64,000 nt of DNA from DTYU01 sp040756575 (lineage in GTDB: Bacteria; Bacillota; Desulfotomaculia; Desulfotomaculales; Ammonificaceae), in the NCBI GenBank assembly GCA_040756575.1, contig JBFLYP010000009.1, forward strand, positions 1 through 64,000. The letters run 5' to 3'. The notes beneath the pieces were generated by a model that searched no databases, was not told the origin of the DNA, and saw nothing but the letters and a program-made list of their open reading frames with translations. Shown here in pieces: positions 8,162 to 17,671 of the stretch. The position numbers and the translations under genes are program-made. Positions within the stretch are counted from its first letter, which is position 1. The number at the start of each line of letters is the position of its first letter.

Positions 8162-8611
8162 TTCACACTTCAGTTAGCAATCCCTTTTCGGCCGGCCGGA
8201 GCCCAGGTGACCCACAAAGAGAGGCCTGTTTTGCATCTCCTCCGAGAATGCGTTCTTCTTCCGCGGGGCGCGGCGATGAGCCGCGTTCCGTTTATGTTAC
8301 TCTTCTGCATCTAAATAACCAGCTTCCAGGTCTATTTGCCCCATTTTCCTTCTTCGTGGTGCGGTTTGGTGGCGGCATGGGGGACTCCTTCTGGTTGTTT
8401 TTAGAAGGATTTTTTATTCTCAGGGAGAACTCTCAATTCTAACATAATTTCAACTCATCACTATGCAACCTACCCAATTTGTAAATGTGGGCGCCTCTGT
8501 GCGTCTGTATTCATCGGCTGCAGGGATTCTTGTACGGTGTACCCACTGCTCCGTTGTTCCGGATGCCTTTTTATGTATTCAAAATCGGGCAACCGCAAAG
8601 GGTGAGATGTA
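8162..8611. other. 450-bp intergenic region before xerD
   Basis: I see no gene on the plus strand and no rRNA or tRNA. The minus strand holds one possible 28-codon frame (8292-8378). AT-rich stretches around 8400-8450 may carry a promoter, but I found no convincing -35/-10 pair. Confidence 0.4.
8292..8378 (-). CDS. Possible 28-aa basic peptide
   Basis: A 28-codon frame starts at ATG 8378 with AAGGAG 5 nt upstream and ends at TAA 8292. The product is polar and basic (PPPNRTTKKENGANRPG near the start) and has no family I recognise. Support is the SD alone. Confidence 0.25.
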   Translation of the reverse strand: MPPPNRTTKKENGANRPGSWLFRCRRVT

Positions 8612-9499
8612 TTGTTGCAAAACTGGCTTCAAGAATTTACCGATTATCTGCGGGTGGAACGAGGATTGGCGCACAACACCGTCCTGGCTTACCGGTCTGA
8701 CCTAACGCACTTCATTAATTTCGTTAAAAAACGCAGGTTTGTGATACCCGGCAGTTTGCGTGACGCCCTTCTGTCGTATCTTTTAGATCTCCAGCGCACG
8801 GAACTTACTGCCGCGACAGTCGCGCGGCGGCTGGCAGCACTCAAAGCCTTTTTTGGATTTTTGACCCGCGTTAATTACCTCGGACAGGACCCAACGGCGG
8901 AGTTGAGTTCCCCCAAGCTGATCCAGCGGTTGCCAAGGGTATTAAATCAGCAGGACGTAGAAAAGTTGTTGATTACCCCTCGCTGCAATACCCCTATAGG
9001 GTTAAGGGACAGGGCGATGCTGGAGGTGGCCTACGCCACCGGACTTCGCGTTTCCGAGCTGGTAGGGCTCGAAGTGGAAAGTGTTAACTTTGAAGCCGGC
9101 TACGTCCGCGTATTTGGAAAAGGAGCCCGGGAAAGGGTCGTTCCGTTGGGGCGGATTGCGTTACGCTGTCTTGCCGACTATCTGGAACGGGGAAGACCGG
9201 TGTTATGCGGCGGCTACGGTGGTAAGGCGCTTTTTGTAAACCGCCGGGGTGAAAGGTTAACCAGGCAGGCCTTTTGGAAGATACTGAAAGCCTACGCCAA
9301 AACCGCAGGCCTTAATATGAAACTATCCCCGCATACGCTTAGACACTCCTTCGCCACCCACTTGTTAGAGAATGGGGCGGACCTGCGTGTTGTGCAGGAA
9401 CTCCTTGGACATGCAGACATCAGTACCACCCAGATATACACCCATATTACCCGTCAGAGGCTCCGGGAAGTTTATGACATTTCCCACCCACGAGCCTGA
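8612..9499 (+). CDS. xerD: Tyrosine recombinase XerD
   Basis: The 295-aa tyrosine recombinase would resolve chromosome dimers at dif with XerC. The N-terminal SAM-like core-binding domain (about residues 1-85) contains VERGLAHNTVLAYRSDL. The catalytic domain has the first Arg in ATGLRVSELVGL, the Lys in GKGARERVVPLG, HTLRHSFATHLL (His-x-x-Arg), GHADISTTQIYTH and the nucleophilic Tyr in that last phrase. All catalytic residues are present and the length is normal for XerC/D. I call XerD from the neighbourhood shared with spoIIM and yqzK. The TTG start has GGGTGAG upstream. Confidence 0.88.
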   Translation: MLQNWLQEFTDYLRVERGLAHNTVLAYRSDLTHFINFVKKRRFVIPGSLRDALLSYLLDLQRTELTAATVARRLAALKAFFGFLTRVNYLGQDPTAELSSPKLIQRLPRVLNQQDVEKLLITPRCNTPIGLRDRAMLEVAYATGLRVSELVGLEVESVNFEAGYVRVFGKGARERVVPLGRIALRCLADYLERGRPVLCGGYGGKALFVNRRGERLTRQAFWKILKAYAKTAGLNMKLSPHTLRHSFATHLLENGADLRVVQELLGHADISTTQIYTHITRQRLREVYDISHPRA

Positions 9500-9807
9500 T
9501 TTATACCGGCCCCAACATTCCGCTCACCAAAAAACAGGCATTTTGTCCAGTTCCGCCAAGTAAAAATGTTGCCGGTTGCTTTAAAGAAGGAATGTCGATG
9601 CTTATCTCAGAATCTATGGTTATATGGTACCATACCAAGCCGGATACGGCTGTAGACACGGATATGCTTAACTTAGAACGCTGCCGTAAGCAAGCCCCGG
9701 GATGCCGATCTGGTTTAACCCAAAGTTCAATGGATTGACCGGATTATGGACTGCGCAACAGTTTAAACAGCATAGGATGATATAATATAGTAAGGTGTAG
9801 CTGAAAA
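9500..9807. other. 308-bp intergenic region between xerD and whiA
   Basis: It contains the whiA promoter at its end, a 12-bp palindrome TATGGTACCATA near 9620-9640, and one weak 46-codon frame (9598-9738) with AAGGA nearby whose product matches nothing I know. I do not call that frame a gene. Confidence 0.4.
9778..9786 (+). promoter_or_regulatory. Extended -10 promoter of whiA-rpoN
   Basis: TGATATAAT is an extended -10 element (TGn plus a perfect TATAAT), 22 nt before the whiA start. No good -35 box is visible at 16-18 bp, which fits an extended -10 promoter. Confidence 0.5.
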
Positions 9808-10773
9808 ATGAGCAGTCAATCTTTTTCCGCGGCAACCAAGGCTGAACTTGCCAGGGTGAAGGAAGAAAAGTCCTGCTGTTTACTTGGCGAACTCGCCGGG
9901 CTGGCCAAGGCTGCTGGAAGGATAACGAACGAAAATAATACCGTGCGCCTGGAAATCCGCACTGAAAACCCTGCTGTAGCGCGGAAGGCCTTCCAGTTAG
10001 TACGGGCGGTTTTTCAGAAACAGGCTACGCTTCTTGTCCGGCAACAGCGGCGACTCCGGCGAAGAAAACTATACCGCATCTGTATCCCGGGAGAACTTGC
10101 CCCGGTAACCCTAAAGCTTGGACTTGCTGACCGTTTCGGACGCCCTATTTCAGGCATTCGGCGCAGCTTTTTACGGCGGGAGTGCTGCCGGAGGGCTTAC
10201 TTAAGGGGTCTGTTCCTCGGCAGCGGCTGGGTCAGCGGTGCCGCCCCGGCCTATCACCTTGAGTTTGCAACCCAGTCGGAAAGGTCGGCGGAGGATCTGC
10301 TCACGCTGTTGGGACAGTTGGGGCTAAAAGCCCGCATGACAAGCCGGAAAAACGGTTTCGTGGTCTATTTAAAGAAAAGCGGCGCAATCGGGGACTGCCT
10401 GAAGTTGATGGGGGCATCTGGTCCGCTTTTAGAACTCGAAAACACCCGCGTTTACCGGGAAGTCAAAAACCGGATTAACCGCCTTGTAAATTGTGAAACG
10501 GCGAATCTCAACAAGACGGTCGAAGCAGCCCTCCAGCGAAAAGGAGAAATCGGGTTTATCAGCGCACAGGTCGGGTTGGAGAATCTGCCGGAAGGCCTGA
10601 GGGAGCTGGCACGGCTCAGACTTGCGCACCCTGAAGCTACCCTGAAAGAACTGGGCGAAATGGCACGTCCTCCGCTTTCAAAGTCATGTGTAAACCACAG
10701 GCTGCGGCGGTTATCAAATATTGCGCAGCGCCTTAGGAAGGAAGCAAAGGGAACTCCGGGAGGTAAAGCATGA
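9808..10773 (+). CDS. whiA: DNA-binding protein WhiA
   Basis: WhiA is a 321-aa protein with an N-terminal degenerate LAGLIDADG homing-endonuclease fold and a C-terminal helix-turn-helix. In Actinobacteria it drives sporulation; in Firmicutes it affects division and chromosome segregation. The start SFSAATKAELARV and the central RRSFLRRECCRRAYLRGLFLGSG (about residues 110-132) are typical. The C-terminal HTH is seen in HPEATLKELGEMARPPLSKS and VNHRLRRL. It is usually preceded by rapZ and yvcK, which are absent here. Its last four bases (ATGA) overlap rpoN, so the two genes are translationally coupled. Confidence 0.93.
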   Translation: MSSQSFSAATKAELARVKEEKSCCLLGELAGLAKAAGRITNENNTVRLEIRTENPAVARKAFQLVRAVFQKQATLLVRQQRRLRRRKLYRICIPGELAPVTLKLGLADRFGRPISGIRRSFLRRECCRRAYLRGLFLGSGWVSGAAPAYHLEFATQSERSAEDLLTLLGQLGLKARMTSRKNGFVVYLKKSGAIGDCLKLMGASGPLLELENTRVYREVKNRINRLVNCETANLNKTVEAALQRKGEIGFISAQVGLENLPEGLRELARLRLAHPEATLKELGEMARPPLSKSCVNHRLRRLSNIAQRLRKEAKGTPGGKA

Positions 10774-12173
10774 GGACTGGTCATGAGATAACGATCAAGC
10801 AGACACTAAAAACGGCTCTTGGGGCTGAACTCAAGCAGGCCATTACCGTTCTTCAGCTATCTTCTCAAGAACTGATCAACTATGTTGAACAGCAATTAGT
10901 AGAAAATCCGTTGCTGGAATTAAAAGAAGAAGAAGGGGACAGTGAAACCCCGTTGAATGAAATAAAAGAGGCTGAAAGCGTGGAAGATTATGGCAGTGAC
11001 TGGGTTGATTACTTCTGTGACTCCAGCGACCTGGGCTTCGTTCCGAAACCGGAGACGGATTCGCCACCGGTTTTGCCCGAACCGCCCGGCAGGTTGCCCA
11101 CGCTTTATGAGCACTTAACAAGCCAGCTCGGCTTTTTACGCCTCGGGAAAGAGGAGCGCTTAATCGGCGAGTATCTAATCGGTAACATCGGTGTTGACGG
11201 GTACCTTAAAGCAACAACGGAGGAGGTTGCGTTTTCCCTCGGTGTACCGGAGGAGACCGTTGAAAAAGTGCTTAAACTGATCCAAACAATGGATCCTCCG
11301 GGGGTTGGGGCACGGAGCCTGAAAGAGTGCCTTTCTATCCAGGCCGAGCGCTCCGGGATGGATTACATTGTAAAGGCGGTCATTTCAGACCACTTGGAGG
11401 AATTGGCTGCCGGAAAGGTTGCAAAAATTGCGAGCCGGATCGGTGTTTCAACTGATCAGGTCGCTAAAGCGGTGAAGGCTGTTCGGTCGCTTAACCCGAA
11501 GCCGGGCAGCGTCTTTGCGGGTGAGCCGGTGCAATACATTGTTCCGGATCTGATAATCCAGAAAACCGGCGGGGAGTATGTGGTTTTAATTAACGACAAC
11601 GCTTATCCCCGCCTGAGGACAAATCCTACGTACCGGGAACTCCTTCGTAGGGGCGGTTTGAACCGGGAGACCAAGGTCTTTATCCAAAGCAAGTTAAAGC
11701 AAGCCCTGTGGTTGATCAAGAGCATTGAAAAAAGGCAGACGACCCTTCACCGGATCGCTAATGTTCTGGTAGATATGCAACGGGGTTTTTTAGATGCCGG
11801 CGTTTCAGCTTTAAAACCGTTGACGCTAAAAGAGGTGGCGGAAGCAGTTGGACTCCACCAGTCAACGGTCTCGCGGGCTATCGCAAACAAGTATGTTCAG
11901 TGTCCCAGGGGAATTTTTCAGCTGAAGTTCTTTTTCAACAGCGCCGTAACCGAAAGAGGCGGCAGTACGATAGCTGCTCAGTCGGTCAAGCATTGGATAA
12001 AAGAAATTGTGGCAGCCGAGAACCCTGAAAGACCGCTGAGCGACCAGGAAATTGCCCGCGCTCTTTACCTCCGGGGTGCCAGGATCTCCAGGCGGACGGT
12101 CGCGAAGTACCGGGCCGACTTGAGTATTCCCGGTGCGGCGAAGCGGCGCAACAGCCGAAGAATGAGTAAATAG
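10770..12173 (+). CDS. rpoN: RNA polymerase sigma-54 factor RpoN
   Basis: The 467-aa sigma-54 factor recognises -24/-12 promoters and needs AAA+ activators. The N-terminal activator-interacting region (about residues 8-55) is Gln/Leu-rich (ELKQAITVLQLSSQELINY). An acidic linker follows (about 55-95). The core-binding domain contains DPPGVGARSLKECL. The HTH lies near LKEVAEAVGLHQSTVSRA (about 350-368), and the RpoN box is ISRRTVAKYR near 444-453. Length is normal. It is coupled to whiA and lies just before the glycolytic operon, as in several Clostridia. Confidence 0.95.
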   Translation: MRTGHEITIKQTLKTALGAELKQAITVLQLSSQELINYVEQQLVENPLLELKEEEGDSETPLNEIKEAESVEDYGSDWVDYFCDSSDLGFVPKPETDSPPVLPEPPGRLPTLYEHLTSQLGFLRLGKEERLIGEYLIGNIGVDGYLKATTEEVAFSLGVPEETVEKVLKLIQTMDPPGVGARSLKECLSIQAERSGMDYIVKAVISDHLEELAAGKVAKIASRIGVSTDQVAKAVKAVRSLNPKPGSVFAGEPVQYIVPDLIIQKTGGEYVVLINDNAYPRLRTNPTYRELLRRGGLNRETKVFIQSKLKQALWLIKSIEKRQTTLHRIANVLVDMQRGFLDAGVSALKPLTLKEVAEAVGLHQSTVSRAIANKYVQCPRGIFQLKFFFNSAVTERGGSTIAAQSVKHWIKEIVAAENPERPLSDQEIARALYLRGARISRRTVAKYRADLSIPGAAKRRNSRRMSK

Positions 12174-12204
12174 GGACACTTAAACTATTATCTTAGGGAA
12201 GGGG

Positions 12205-13251
12205 TTGAGTGCTACAGTGAGTGTTAGGGTGGGAATTAACGGCTTCGGCAGAATCGGACGGCTATTCCTGAGGGTAGCCCTGAACAGAAAAGGAATCGAG
12301 GTCGTCGGGGTCAACCACAAGACGCGCCGCCTACCCAGTAACGCGGATTTCACCCGCCACCTCGCTTACAGCCTCCAGTACGACACCATACACGGTAGAC
12401 TGGCCCACAAGGTCGGCAGCACGGAAAGTTCTCTCATAATAGACGGGTGCGAAATTCCTGTATATTCCGAAGCAGATCCCGCGAATATTCCGTGGGGCAA
12501 GATCCAGGCCGATATAGTGGTTGAATCGACAGGCAGGTTTCGCGACGGCCGGGAAGCGGCTGAACACATCGCCGGAGGCGCAAAAAAGGTGATAATTACG
12601 GCGCCGGCAAAAAACGAGGATATCACCATTGTGATGGGAGTTAACCATCAGTTATATGATCCTGAAAAGCATAACGTAATCTCCAACGCCTCCTGCACCA
12701 CCAACTGCCTGGCTCCCGTCGCACAGACCCTCCACCGTAAGTTCGGAATCGTCAAAGGCCTGATGAATACCGTCCACGCCTACACGAACGATCAGCAGAT
12801 TCTCGACATGCCGTATAAGGACTTCCGCCGCGGCCGTGCGGCCGGCCTTTCCATAATCCCCTCAACCACCGGGGCGGCAAAAGCAATCGGGCGCGTACTG
12901 CCGGAACTCGACGGCAGGTTAAATGGGCTTGCCTTTAGGGTACCGGTCCCCAATGTCTCCGTGGTTGACCTGGTCGTGGAACTCGCCACACCGGTGACGG
13001 TGACCGAGGTAAACCAGGCCCTTAAGAAAGCGGCTGAGGCTGATCTGCGAGGAATCATGGACTACAACGAACTGCCCCTGATCTCTCAGGACTACAACGG
13101 AAACCCGCATTCTTGTATAGTGGACGGGCTGTCGACGATGGTTGTCGGTGAGAACATGGTCAGGGTGGTAGCCTGGTATGACAACGAGTGGGGCTATGTC
13201 AACCGGGTCGCCGATTTGGCTGAATATATTGCCGAAAAGGGGCTAAAGTAA
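12205..13251 (+). CDS. gap: Glyceraldehyde-3-phosphate dehydrogenase, type I
   Basis: The enzyme converts glyceraldehyde-3-phosphate, NAD and phosphate to 1,3-bisphosphoglycerate in the cytosol. The NAD-binding motif INGFGRIGR lies at residues 10-18, the catalytic Cys in SNASCTTNCLAP near 160-171, and the conserved NPHSCIVDGLSTMV and WYDNEWGY near the C-terminus. Length (348 aa) is slightly above average. TTG 12205 lies only a base or two after its SD-like AGGGAAGGGG, so GTG 12217 (starting MSVRVGINGFG) is probably the real start. It is the first gene of gap-pgk-tpiA-eno, now separated from pgk by an intron remnant. Confidence 0.93.
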   Translation: MSATVSVRVGINGFGRIGRLFLRVALNRKGIEVVGVNHKTRRLPSNADFTRHLAYSLQYDTIHGRLAHKVGSTESSLIIDGCEIPVYSEADPANIPWGKIQADIVVESTGRFRDGREAAEHIAGGAKKVIITAPAKNEDITIVMGVNHQLYDPEKHNVISNASCTTNCLAPVAQTLHRKFGIVKGLMNTVHAYTNDQQILDMPYKDFRRGRAAGLSIIPSTTGAAKAIGRVLPELDGRLNGLAFRVPVPNVSVVDLVVELATPVTVTEVNQALKKAAEADLRGIMDYNELPLISQDYNGNPHSCIVDGLSTMVVGENMVRVVAWYDNEWGYVNRVADLAEYIAEKGLK

Positions 13252-13378
13252 TTGTAAGTGCAATCGACACACGGGATGACGTCGCTGCTGTTCAGTGTGC
13301 GAGAGCCTCATGACCTCGAACCTTAACAGAGAACTTCGAATCGTGCGCTCAAGGGGTATGCGGAGCTAATCCGGTACT

Positions 13379-13942
13379 GCTGACGACTTCATCATCTGTG
13401 TCCAGAAGAAAGAGGACGCCGAGAGGATTCTCGCGGCCTTAAAGAAGCGGCTGGCCAAGTTTGGCTTGGAGTTATCGGCCGAAAAGACCAAGGTAATTCC
13501 TTTTGGGCGGTATGCGGAGGAGAACGCCCGGAGGAAAGGACAGAAGCCGCCGACCTTTGACTTCTTAGGATTCACCCACTTCAATGACAAGACCCGGAGC
13601 GGTTACTACAAGCTTGGACGGCGCACGAGCGCCAAGAGATTCCGGGAGAAGCTCAAGGCGGTAAAGAAGTGGGTCAAGGCGGTAAGGTACCTGATGCCGC
13701 TACGGGAATGGTGGCCGATATTCCAGGTCAAGCTGTTGGGTCATCAGCGGTACTACGGAGTTAGCGGCAACTATGAGAGGGTCGAGGCATTTACGGAGCA
13801 GGCCCTGAGAATCGCGGCCAAGTGGTACGGGCGCACGAGCCAGAGGCGGCAGAAGGCACGCCAGCGGTTTTGGAGGTTCGTTGAGCGATACCCGGTACCC
13901 AGGCCTAAAATCTACGTTAACCTCTATGCTTTCAGCGGTTGA
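13379..13942 (+). pseudogene. ltrA: Group II intron reverse transcriptase/maturase, C-terminal remnant
   Basis: An open frame of 187 codons encodes the end of the RT palm, the thumb and the maturase X domain. It begins at the ADD part of the YADD active site (ADDFIICVQKKEDAERIL), but one extra base and a TAA upstream break the frame before the Tyr. Further on it has FDFLGFTHF and RRTSAKRFREKLK, typical of the family, then LLGHQRYYGVSGNYE and RYPVPRPKIYVN near the end. No start codon with an SD is seen, and the palm and finger domains are gone, so it is inactive. Confidence 0.8.
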
Positions 13943-13962
13943 TGTGCGTGAGCTTTCTTGAG

Positions 13963-13995
<33 letters not shown>

Positions 13996-14057
13996 TGTGA
14001 GGGGCGTAAAGAGTAATCAATACGTCTACTCGACAACTATCTACCGGAGGGGTTCGG

Positions 14058-15239
14058 ATGCCGAAAAAAACCGTACGCGACATCGATGTTAAAGGCAAGA
14101 GGGTGCTGGTACGGGTTGATTTTAATGTGCCTTTGAAAGAGGGGAGGGTAGCCGAAGATACCCGGCTGAAGGCTGCCATTCCGACCATAAGCTACCTCTG
14201 CAGGCAGGGGGCGAAGGTGATCCTGATTTCACACCTGGGCCGTCCCAAGGGCGTACCTGACGACCAGTTGAGGCTTGACCCGGTGGCTGTTCGCTTGGGA
14301 GAGCTGATCGGGCGCCCGGTCCGGAAGATTGACTATTGTACCGGTCCGGAGGCGGAAACAGCGGTAAAGTCGCTGGAGCCCGGCGGTATTCTGCTCCTGG
14401 AGAACATTCGTTTTTACCCGGGAGAAACGGAAAACGATCCGGATTTAGCGCAACAATTGGCGGCGCTTTGCGACCTTTTCGTGAATGATGCCTTTGGGAC
14501 GGTGCACCGGGCGCACGCTTCTGTTGTGGGGGTTGCTGCCCTACGCCCGGCGGTGGCCGGTTTCTTGATGGAAAAAGAACTTGAAGTGCTAAACCGGCTC
14601 TTGAGCCGACCCGAACGCCCCTTTGTTGTGGTAATAGGCGGGGCAAAAATCTCTGACAAGATCGGGGTTCTGGAAAATCTGATTGACAGAGTGGACAAGA
14701 TGCTTCTCGGCGGGGGGATGGCAAACACATTTCTTGCAGCGCAGGGATACAAGATGGGATTGTCGCTGGTCGAAAGCGATAAGCTTGAAGTGGCGCTGAA
14801 TCTTCTTTCCCGTGCGAAGGGACGCGGCTTGCACGTAGCGTTGCCGGTGGACCTCGCTATCGCAGAAAACCAGGCGCCTGGAGCACCAAACCGGGTCGTG
14901 CCGGTGGACGCCGTTCCGGACGGCTGGATGGCTCTCGACATCGGGCCGGAAACGGTGCGCTTGTTCACTGCGGGGCTTGCGGGAGCAAAGACTGTTTTCT
15001 GGAACGGGCCACTCGGGTTGTTGGAGCAACCGCCGTTCGATGCCGGGACCGTTGCCATAGCGCGGGCATTGCCTACAGAAGGGGCGACCACCGTCATTGG
15101 CGGAGGAGATACCGTCCGAGCGGTAAAACGCGCAGGGATGCTTGATAAGATTACGCATGTGTCTACCGGGGGCGGGGCATCTTTAAAGTTTTTAGAAGGG
15201 AAGGAACTTCCGGGGGTGGCCGTCTTACAGGAGAGGTAG
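14058..15239 (+). CDS. pgk: Phosphoglycerate kinase
   Basis: The 393-aa enzyme transfers phosphate from 1,3-bisphosphoglycerate to ADP. The N-terminal domain has RVLVRVDFNVPL near residues 17-28, the substrate-binding SHLGRPKG near 57-64, and FVNDAFGTVHRAHAS near 143-157. The C-terminal nucleotide domain has VVIGGAKISDKIGVL near 192-206 and GGGDTVRA near 352-359. Length is normal. CCGGAGGGG lies 6-8 nt before the ATG. The intron remnant ends 23 bp upstream, so the gene may rely on readthrough from gap or on promoter activity in the remnant. Confidence 0.95.
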   Translation: MPKKTVRDIDVKGKRVLVRVDFNVPLKEGRVAEDTRLKAAIPTISYLCRQGAKVILISHLGRPKGVPDDQLRLDPVAVRLGELIGRPVRKIDYCTGPEAETAVKSLEPGGILLLENIRFYPGETENDPDLAQQLAALCDLFVNDAFGTVHRAHASVVGVAALRPAVAGFLMEKELEVLNRLLSRPERPFVVVIGGAKISDKIGVLENLIDRVDKMLLGGGMANTFLAAQGYKMGLSLVESDKLEVALNLLSRAKGRGLHVALPVDLAIAENQAPGAPNRVVPVDAVPDGWMALDIGPETVRLFTAGLAGAKTVFWNGPLGLLEQPPFDAGTVAIARALPTEGATTVIGGGDTVRAVKRAGMLDKITHVSTGGGASLKFLEGKELPGVAVLQER

Positions 15240-15300
15240 GGGACCGCTGCAAGACTCAAACCGGGTCACCTTACATCTGGTAATGATAGGGGGGGATTTG

Positions 15301-16071
15301 TTGAGACGCACGCCGATTATCGCGGCCAACTGGAAAATGTTTAAAACGATTCCGGAAGCGGAGGCCTTTACGCGAGAGCTTTTGCAGAGAGGCGATTTCA
15401 CCGGGGTAGAAGTCGTGCTCTGCCCGCCCTTCCCGGCACTCTGGCCGGTATCGCAGGCAACGTCCGGTACACCCGTGCGGGTGGCGGCCCAAAACGTATT
15501 TCATGAAGACGAGGGAGCATATACCGGAGAGGTTTCAGCCCCGATGCTGCGGGAGGCTGGGTGCCGTTACGTAATCATCGGCCATTCCGAACGGCGGCAG
15601 TACTTCGGGGAAGTGGACGAAACGGTCAACCTGAAAGTGAAGGCGGCCCTCCGGCACGGCCTTACTCCCATAATATGTGTGGGAGAAAAGCTCGCAGAGC
15701 GCGAAGCGGGGGAGACGTTTAAGGTCGTCCAGCAGCAAGTTAACAAGGCTTTCGAGGGTGTCGAGGAGGAGGCGGCGGCCGGGGTAGTTATCGCGTACGA
15801 ACCGGTTTGGGCCATCGGTACGGGCAGAACGGCCCTGCCCGAAGACGCCCAGGCGGTGAACAGTTTCATCCGCGGGCTTATCGCGGGATTGTACTCGCCG
15901 GCGGCTGCGCAGCGGATTCGCATACAGTACGGCGGCAGTGTAACACCGGAAAACGCAGCGTTCCTGCTGGTACAACCGGATATTGACGGCGCTCTGGTAG
16001 GGGGGGCCAGTCTCAAAGTGGCGTCCTTTACTGCGATTGTTGATGCGGCGCGCAGGATACAAGGAGGGTAA
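15301..16071 (+). CDS. tpiA: Triosephosphate isomerase
   Basis: The 256-aa TIM barrel interconverts dihydroxyacetone phosphate and glyceraldehyde-3-phosphate. Seen are the N-terminal AANWKMF with catalytic Lys near residue 13, catalytic His in IIGHSERRQYFGE near 95-107, catalytic Glu in AYEPVWAIGTGRTA near 165-178, and the phosphate-binding QYGGSV and LVGGASL. I chose TTG 15301 because GGGGGG lies 5 nt upstream; TTG 15298 and ATG 15283 are in frame but poorly placed. It lies 61 bp after pgk and 3 bp before eno. Confidence 0.95.
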   Translation: MRRTPIIAANWKMFKTIPEAEAFTRELLQRGDFTGVEVVLCPPFPALWPVSQATSGTPVRVAAQNVFHEDEGAYTGEVSAPMLREAGCRYVIIGHSERRQYFGEVDETVNLKVKAALRHGLTPIICVGEKLAEREAGETFKVVQQQVNKAFEGVEEEAAAGVVIAYEPVWAIGTGRTALPEDAQAVNSFIRGLIAGLYSPAAAQRIRIQYGGSVTPENAAFLLVQPDIDGALVGGASLKVASFTAIVDAARRIQGG

Positions 16072-16074
16072 AAG

Positions 16075-17355
16075 TTGAGTGTTATTACCGAAACCCGCGC
16101 AAGGGAAATACTCGACTCGCGGGGCAACCCCACGGTTGAAGTAGAAGTAGTTCTCGAAGACGGCACGGTTGGACGGGCGGCGGTCCCTTCAGGGGCCTCC
16201 ACGGGAACATACGAAGCCGTTGAATTGCGTGACGGCGACGCGGAACGTTACGGCGGCAAGGGGGTTATCCGGGCGGTCCAGCATGTTAATGATGAGATTG
16301 CCGCCGAAATCGTCGGGCTAAGTGCTTTGGATCAATCGGAAATTGATACCACACTCATCGAGTTGGACGGCACCGAAAACAAGTCGCGCTTAGGGGCGAA
16401 CGCCATTTTAGGGGTTTCGCTGGCTGCGGCCCGGGCTGCGGCGGAGTTCCTGGGATTGCCGCTCTACCGCTACCTGGGCGGGGTAGGTGCCAACCTTCTC
16501 CCGGTGCCCATGATGAACGTACTGAACGGCGGCCGGCACGCGGACAACAACCTGGACCTGCAAGAATTCATGATCGTGCCGGTTGGCGCAGAGTCCTTTG
16601 CCGACGCTCTCCGGATGGGGGCAGAGGTCTACCATTCGCTCCGCCGGATTCTCCATGAGCGGGGTTTAAGCACTGCTGTGGGGGATGAAGGGGGGTTCGC
16701 ACCCTTTCTGAGCGCCAACGAAGAAGCGCTCAAGCTTTTAACAGCGGCTATCGAAAAGGCAGGCTACCGGCCTGGGGACGATGTAGCCCTTGCGCTTGAT
16801 CCGGCGGCCAGTGAATTTTTCCATGACGGGTTCTATATCCTTCAAGGGGAGAACAGGACGCTTTCAGCCGGTGATTTGGTGGATTACTACGCCGACCTGG
16901 TTGAACGTTATCCGATTCTTTCCATAGAAGACGGCCTGGCCGAAGAGGACTGGGAGGGCTGGGAACTTCTTACCCGCCGCCTCGGAAAAACGGTGCAACT
17001 CGTGGGCGATGATATTTTTGTCACAAACCCCCGGCGGCTCGACCGCGGCATCACCCTCGGTGTGGCAAACTCAATCCTTATAAAGCCGAATCAAATCGGT
17101 ACGCTGACTGAAACCCTGGAAACGATCACTCTCGCGCACCGGAACGGTTACACAACGGTGATCTCCCACCGGTCCGGGGAGACTGAGGATACCTTTATCG
17201 CCGACCTGGCCGTGGCAACCCGGTCCGGCCAGATCAAGACCGGCGCTCCGTGCCGGAGCGAGCGGGTGGCGAAGTATAACCAGCTCCTGCGGATCGAGGA
17301 ACTGTTGGAGGGCGAAACTACGTATCCCGGCAAAAGCGCTTTTAGAAGATTGTAA
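16075..17355 (+). CDS. eno: Enolase
   Basis: The 426-aa enzyme dehydrates 2-phosphoglycerate to phosphoenolpyruvate. Seen are ARQILD-like ARILDSRGNPTVEVE variants at the start (AREILDSRGNPTVE), SGASTGTYEAVELRDGD near residues 40-56, GDEGGFAP near 203-210, SIEDGLAEEDWEGW near 281-294, and ISHRSGETEDTFIADLAV near 362-379 including the substrate-binding SHRSGETED. Length is normal. The TTG start has GGAGGG 5-6 nt upstream and begins three bases after tpiA, so they are cotranscribed. No gpmI or gpmA lies between them, so phosphoglycerate mutase must be encoded elsewhere. Confidence 0.95.
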   Translation: MSVITETRAREILDSRGNPTVEVEVVLEDGTVGRAAVPSGASTGTYEAVELRDGDAERYGGKGVIRAVQHVNDEIAAEIVGLSALDQSEIDTTLIELDGTENKSRLGANAILGVSLAAARAAAEFLGLPLYRYLGGVGANLLPVPMMNVLNGGRHADNNLDLQEFMIVPVGAESFADALRMGAEVYHSLRRILHERGLSTAVGDEGGFAPFLSANEEALKLLTAAIEKAGYRPGDDVALALDPAASEFFHDGFYILQGENRTLSAGDLVDYYADLVERYPILSIEDGLAEEDWEGWELLTRRLGKTVQLVGDDIFVTNPRRLDRGITLGVANSILIKPNQIGTLTETLETITLAHRNGYTTVISHRSGETEDTFIADLAVATRSGQIKTGAPCRSERVAKYNQLLRIEELLEGETTYPGKSAFRRL

Positions 17356-17403
17356 CTTGCCGGCTTGAGCCGAGTTTTTGGGTTGTTTGATGACGAAAAT
17401 CAG

Positions 17404-17432
17404 TTGCCGGTCAGCAAGAGGCGTGTTATAAT
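17404..17432 (+). promoter_or_regulatory. Promoter of the first secG copy
   Basis: TTGCCG and a perfect TATAAT are spaced by 17 bp, 25 bp before the secG start. The -10 box is inside the 245-bp duplicated segment but the -35 box is not. Confidence 0.75.
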
Positions 17433-17671
17433 ACTAACTGGTTTGGGGGGAAGCCGATGCTCAAAACGATTGTTACGGTTATCTATGTGCTGGTCTGCCT
17501 CCTGTTGATCGCCGTGGTTGTGCTTCAGTCCGGCCGGAGCGCCGGCCTCTCGGGCGCCATCGGCGGGGGTGCCGAAAGCCTTTTGGGCAAGAAGAAGGGC
17601 CTCGACGAGTGGTTAGCCAAGGTGACCATATGGGTGGCCGTCATATTCGCCGCCGTTTCTCTAATCCTTGT
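17427..17671 (+). repeat. 245-bp direct repeat, copy 1 (secG)
   Basis: By direct base comparison this segment is identical to 19799-20043 (offset 2372). It spans the -10 box, the leader and all but the last few codons of secG. Sequence on both sides differs. Confidence 0.95.

Noticed and set aside
9598..9738. 46-codon frame between xerD and whiA
   Set aside because: Weak SD, no recognisable composition or family; not strong enough to list as a gene.
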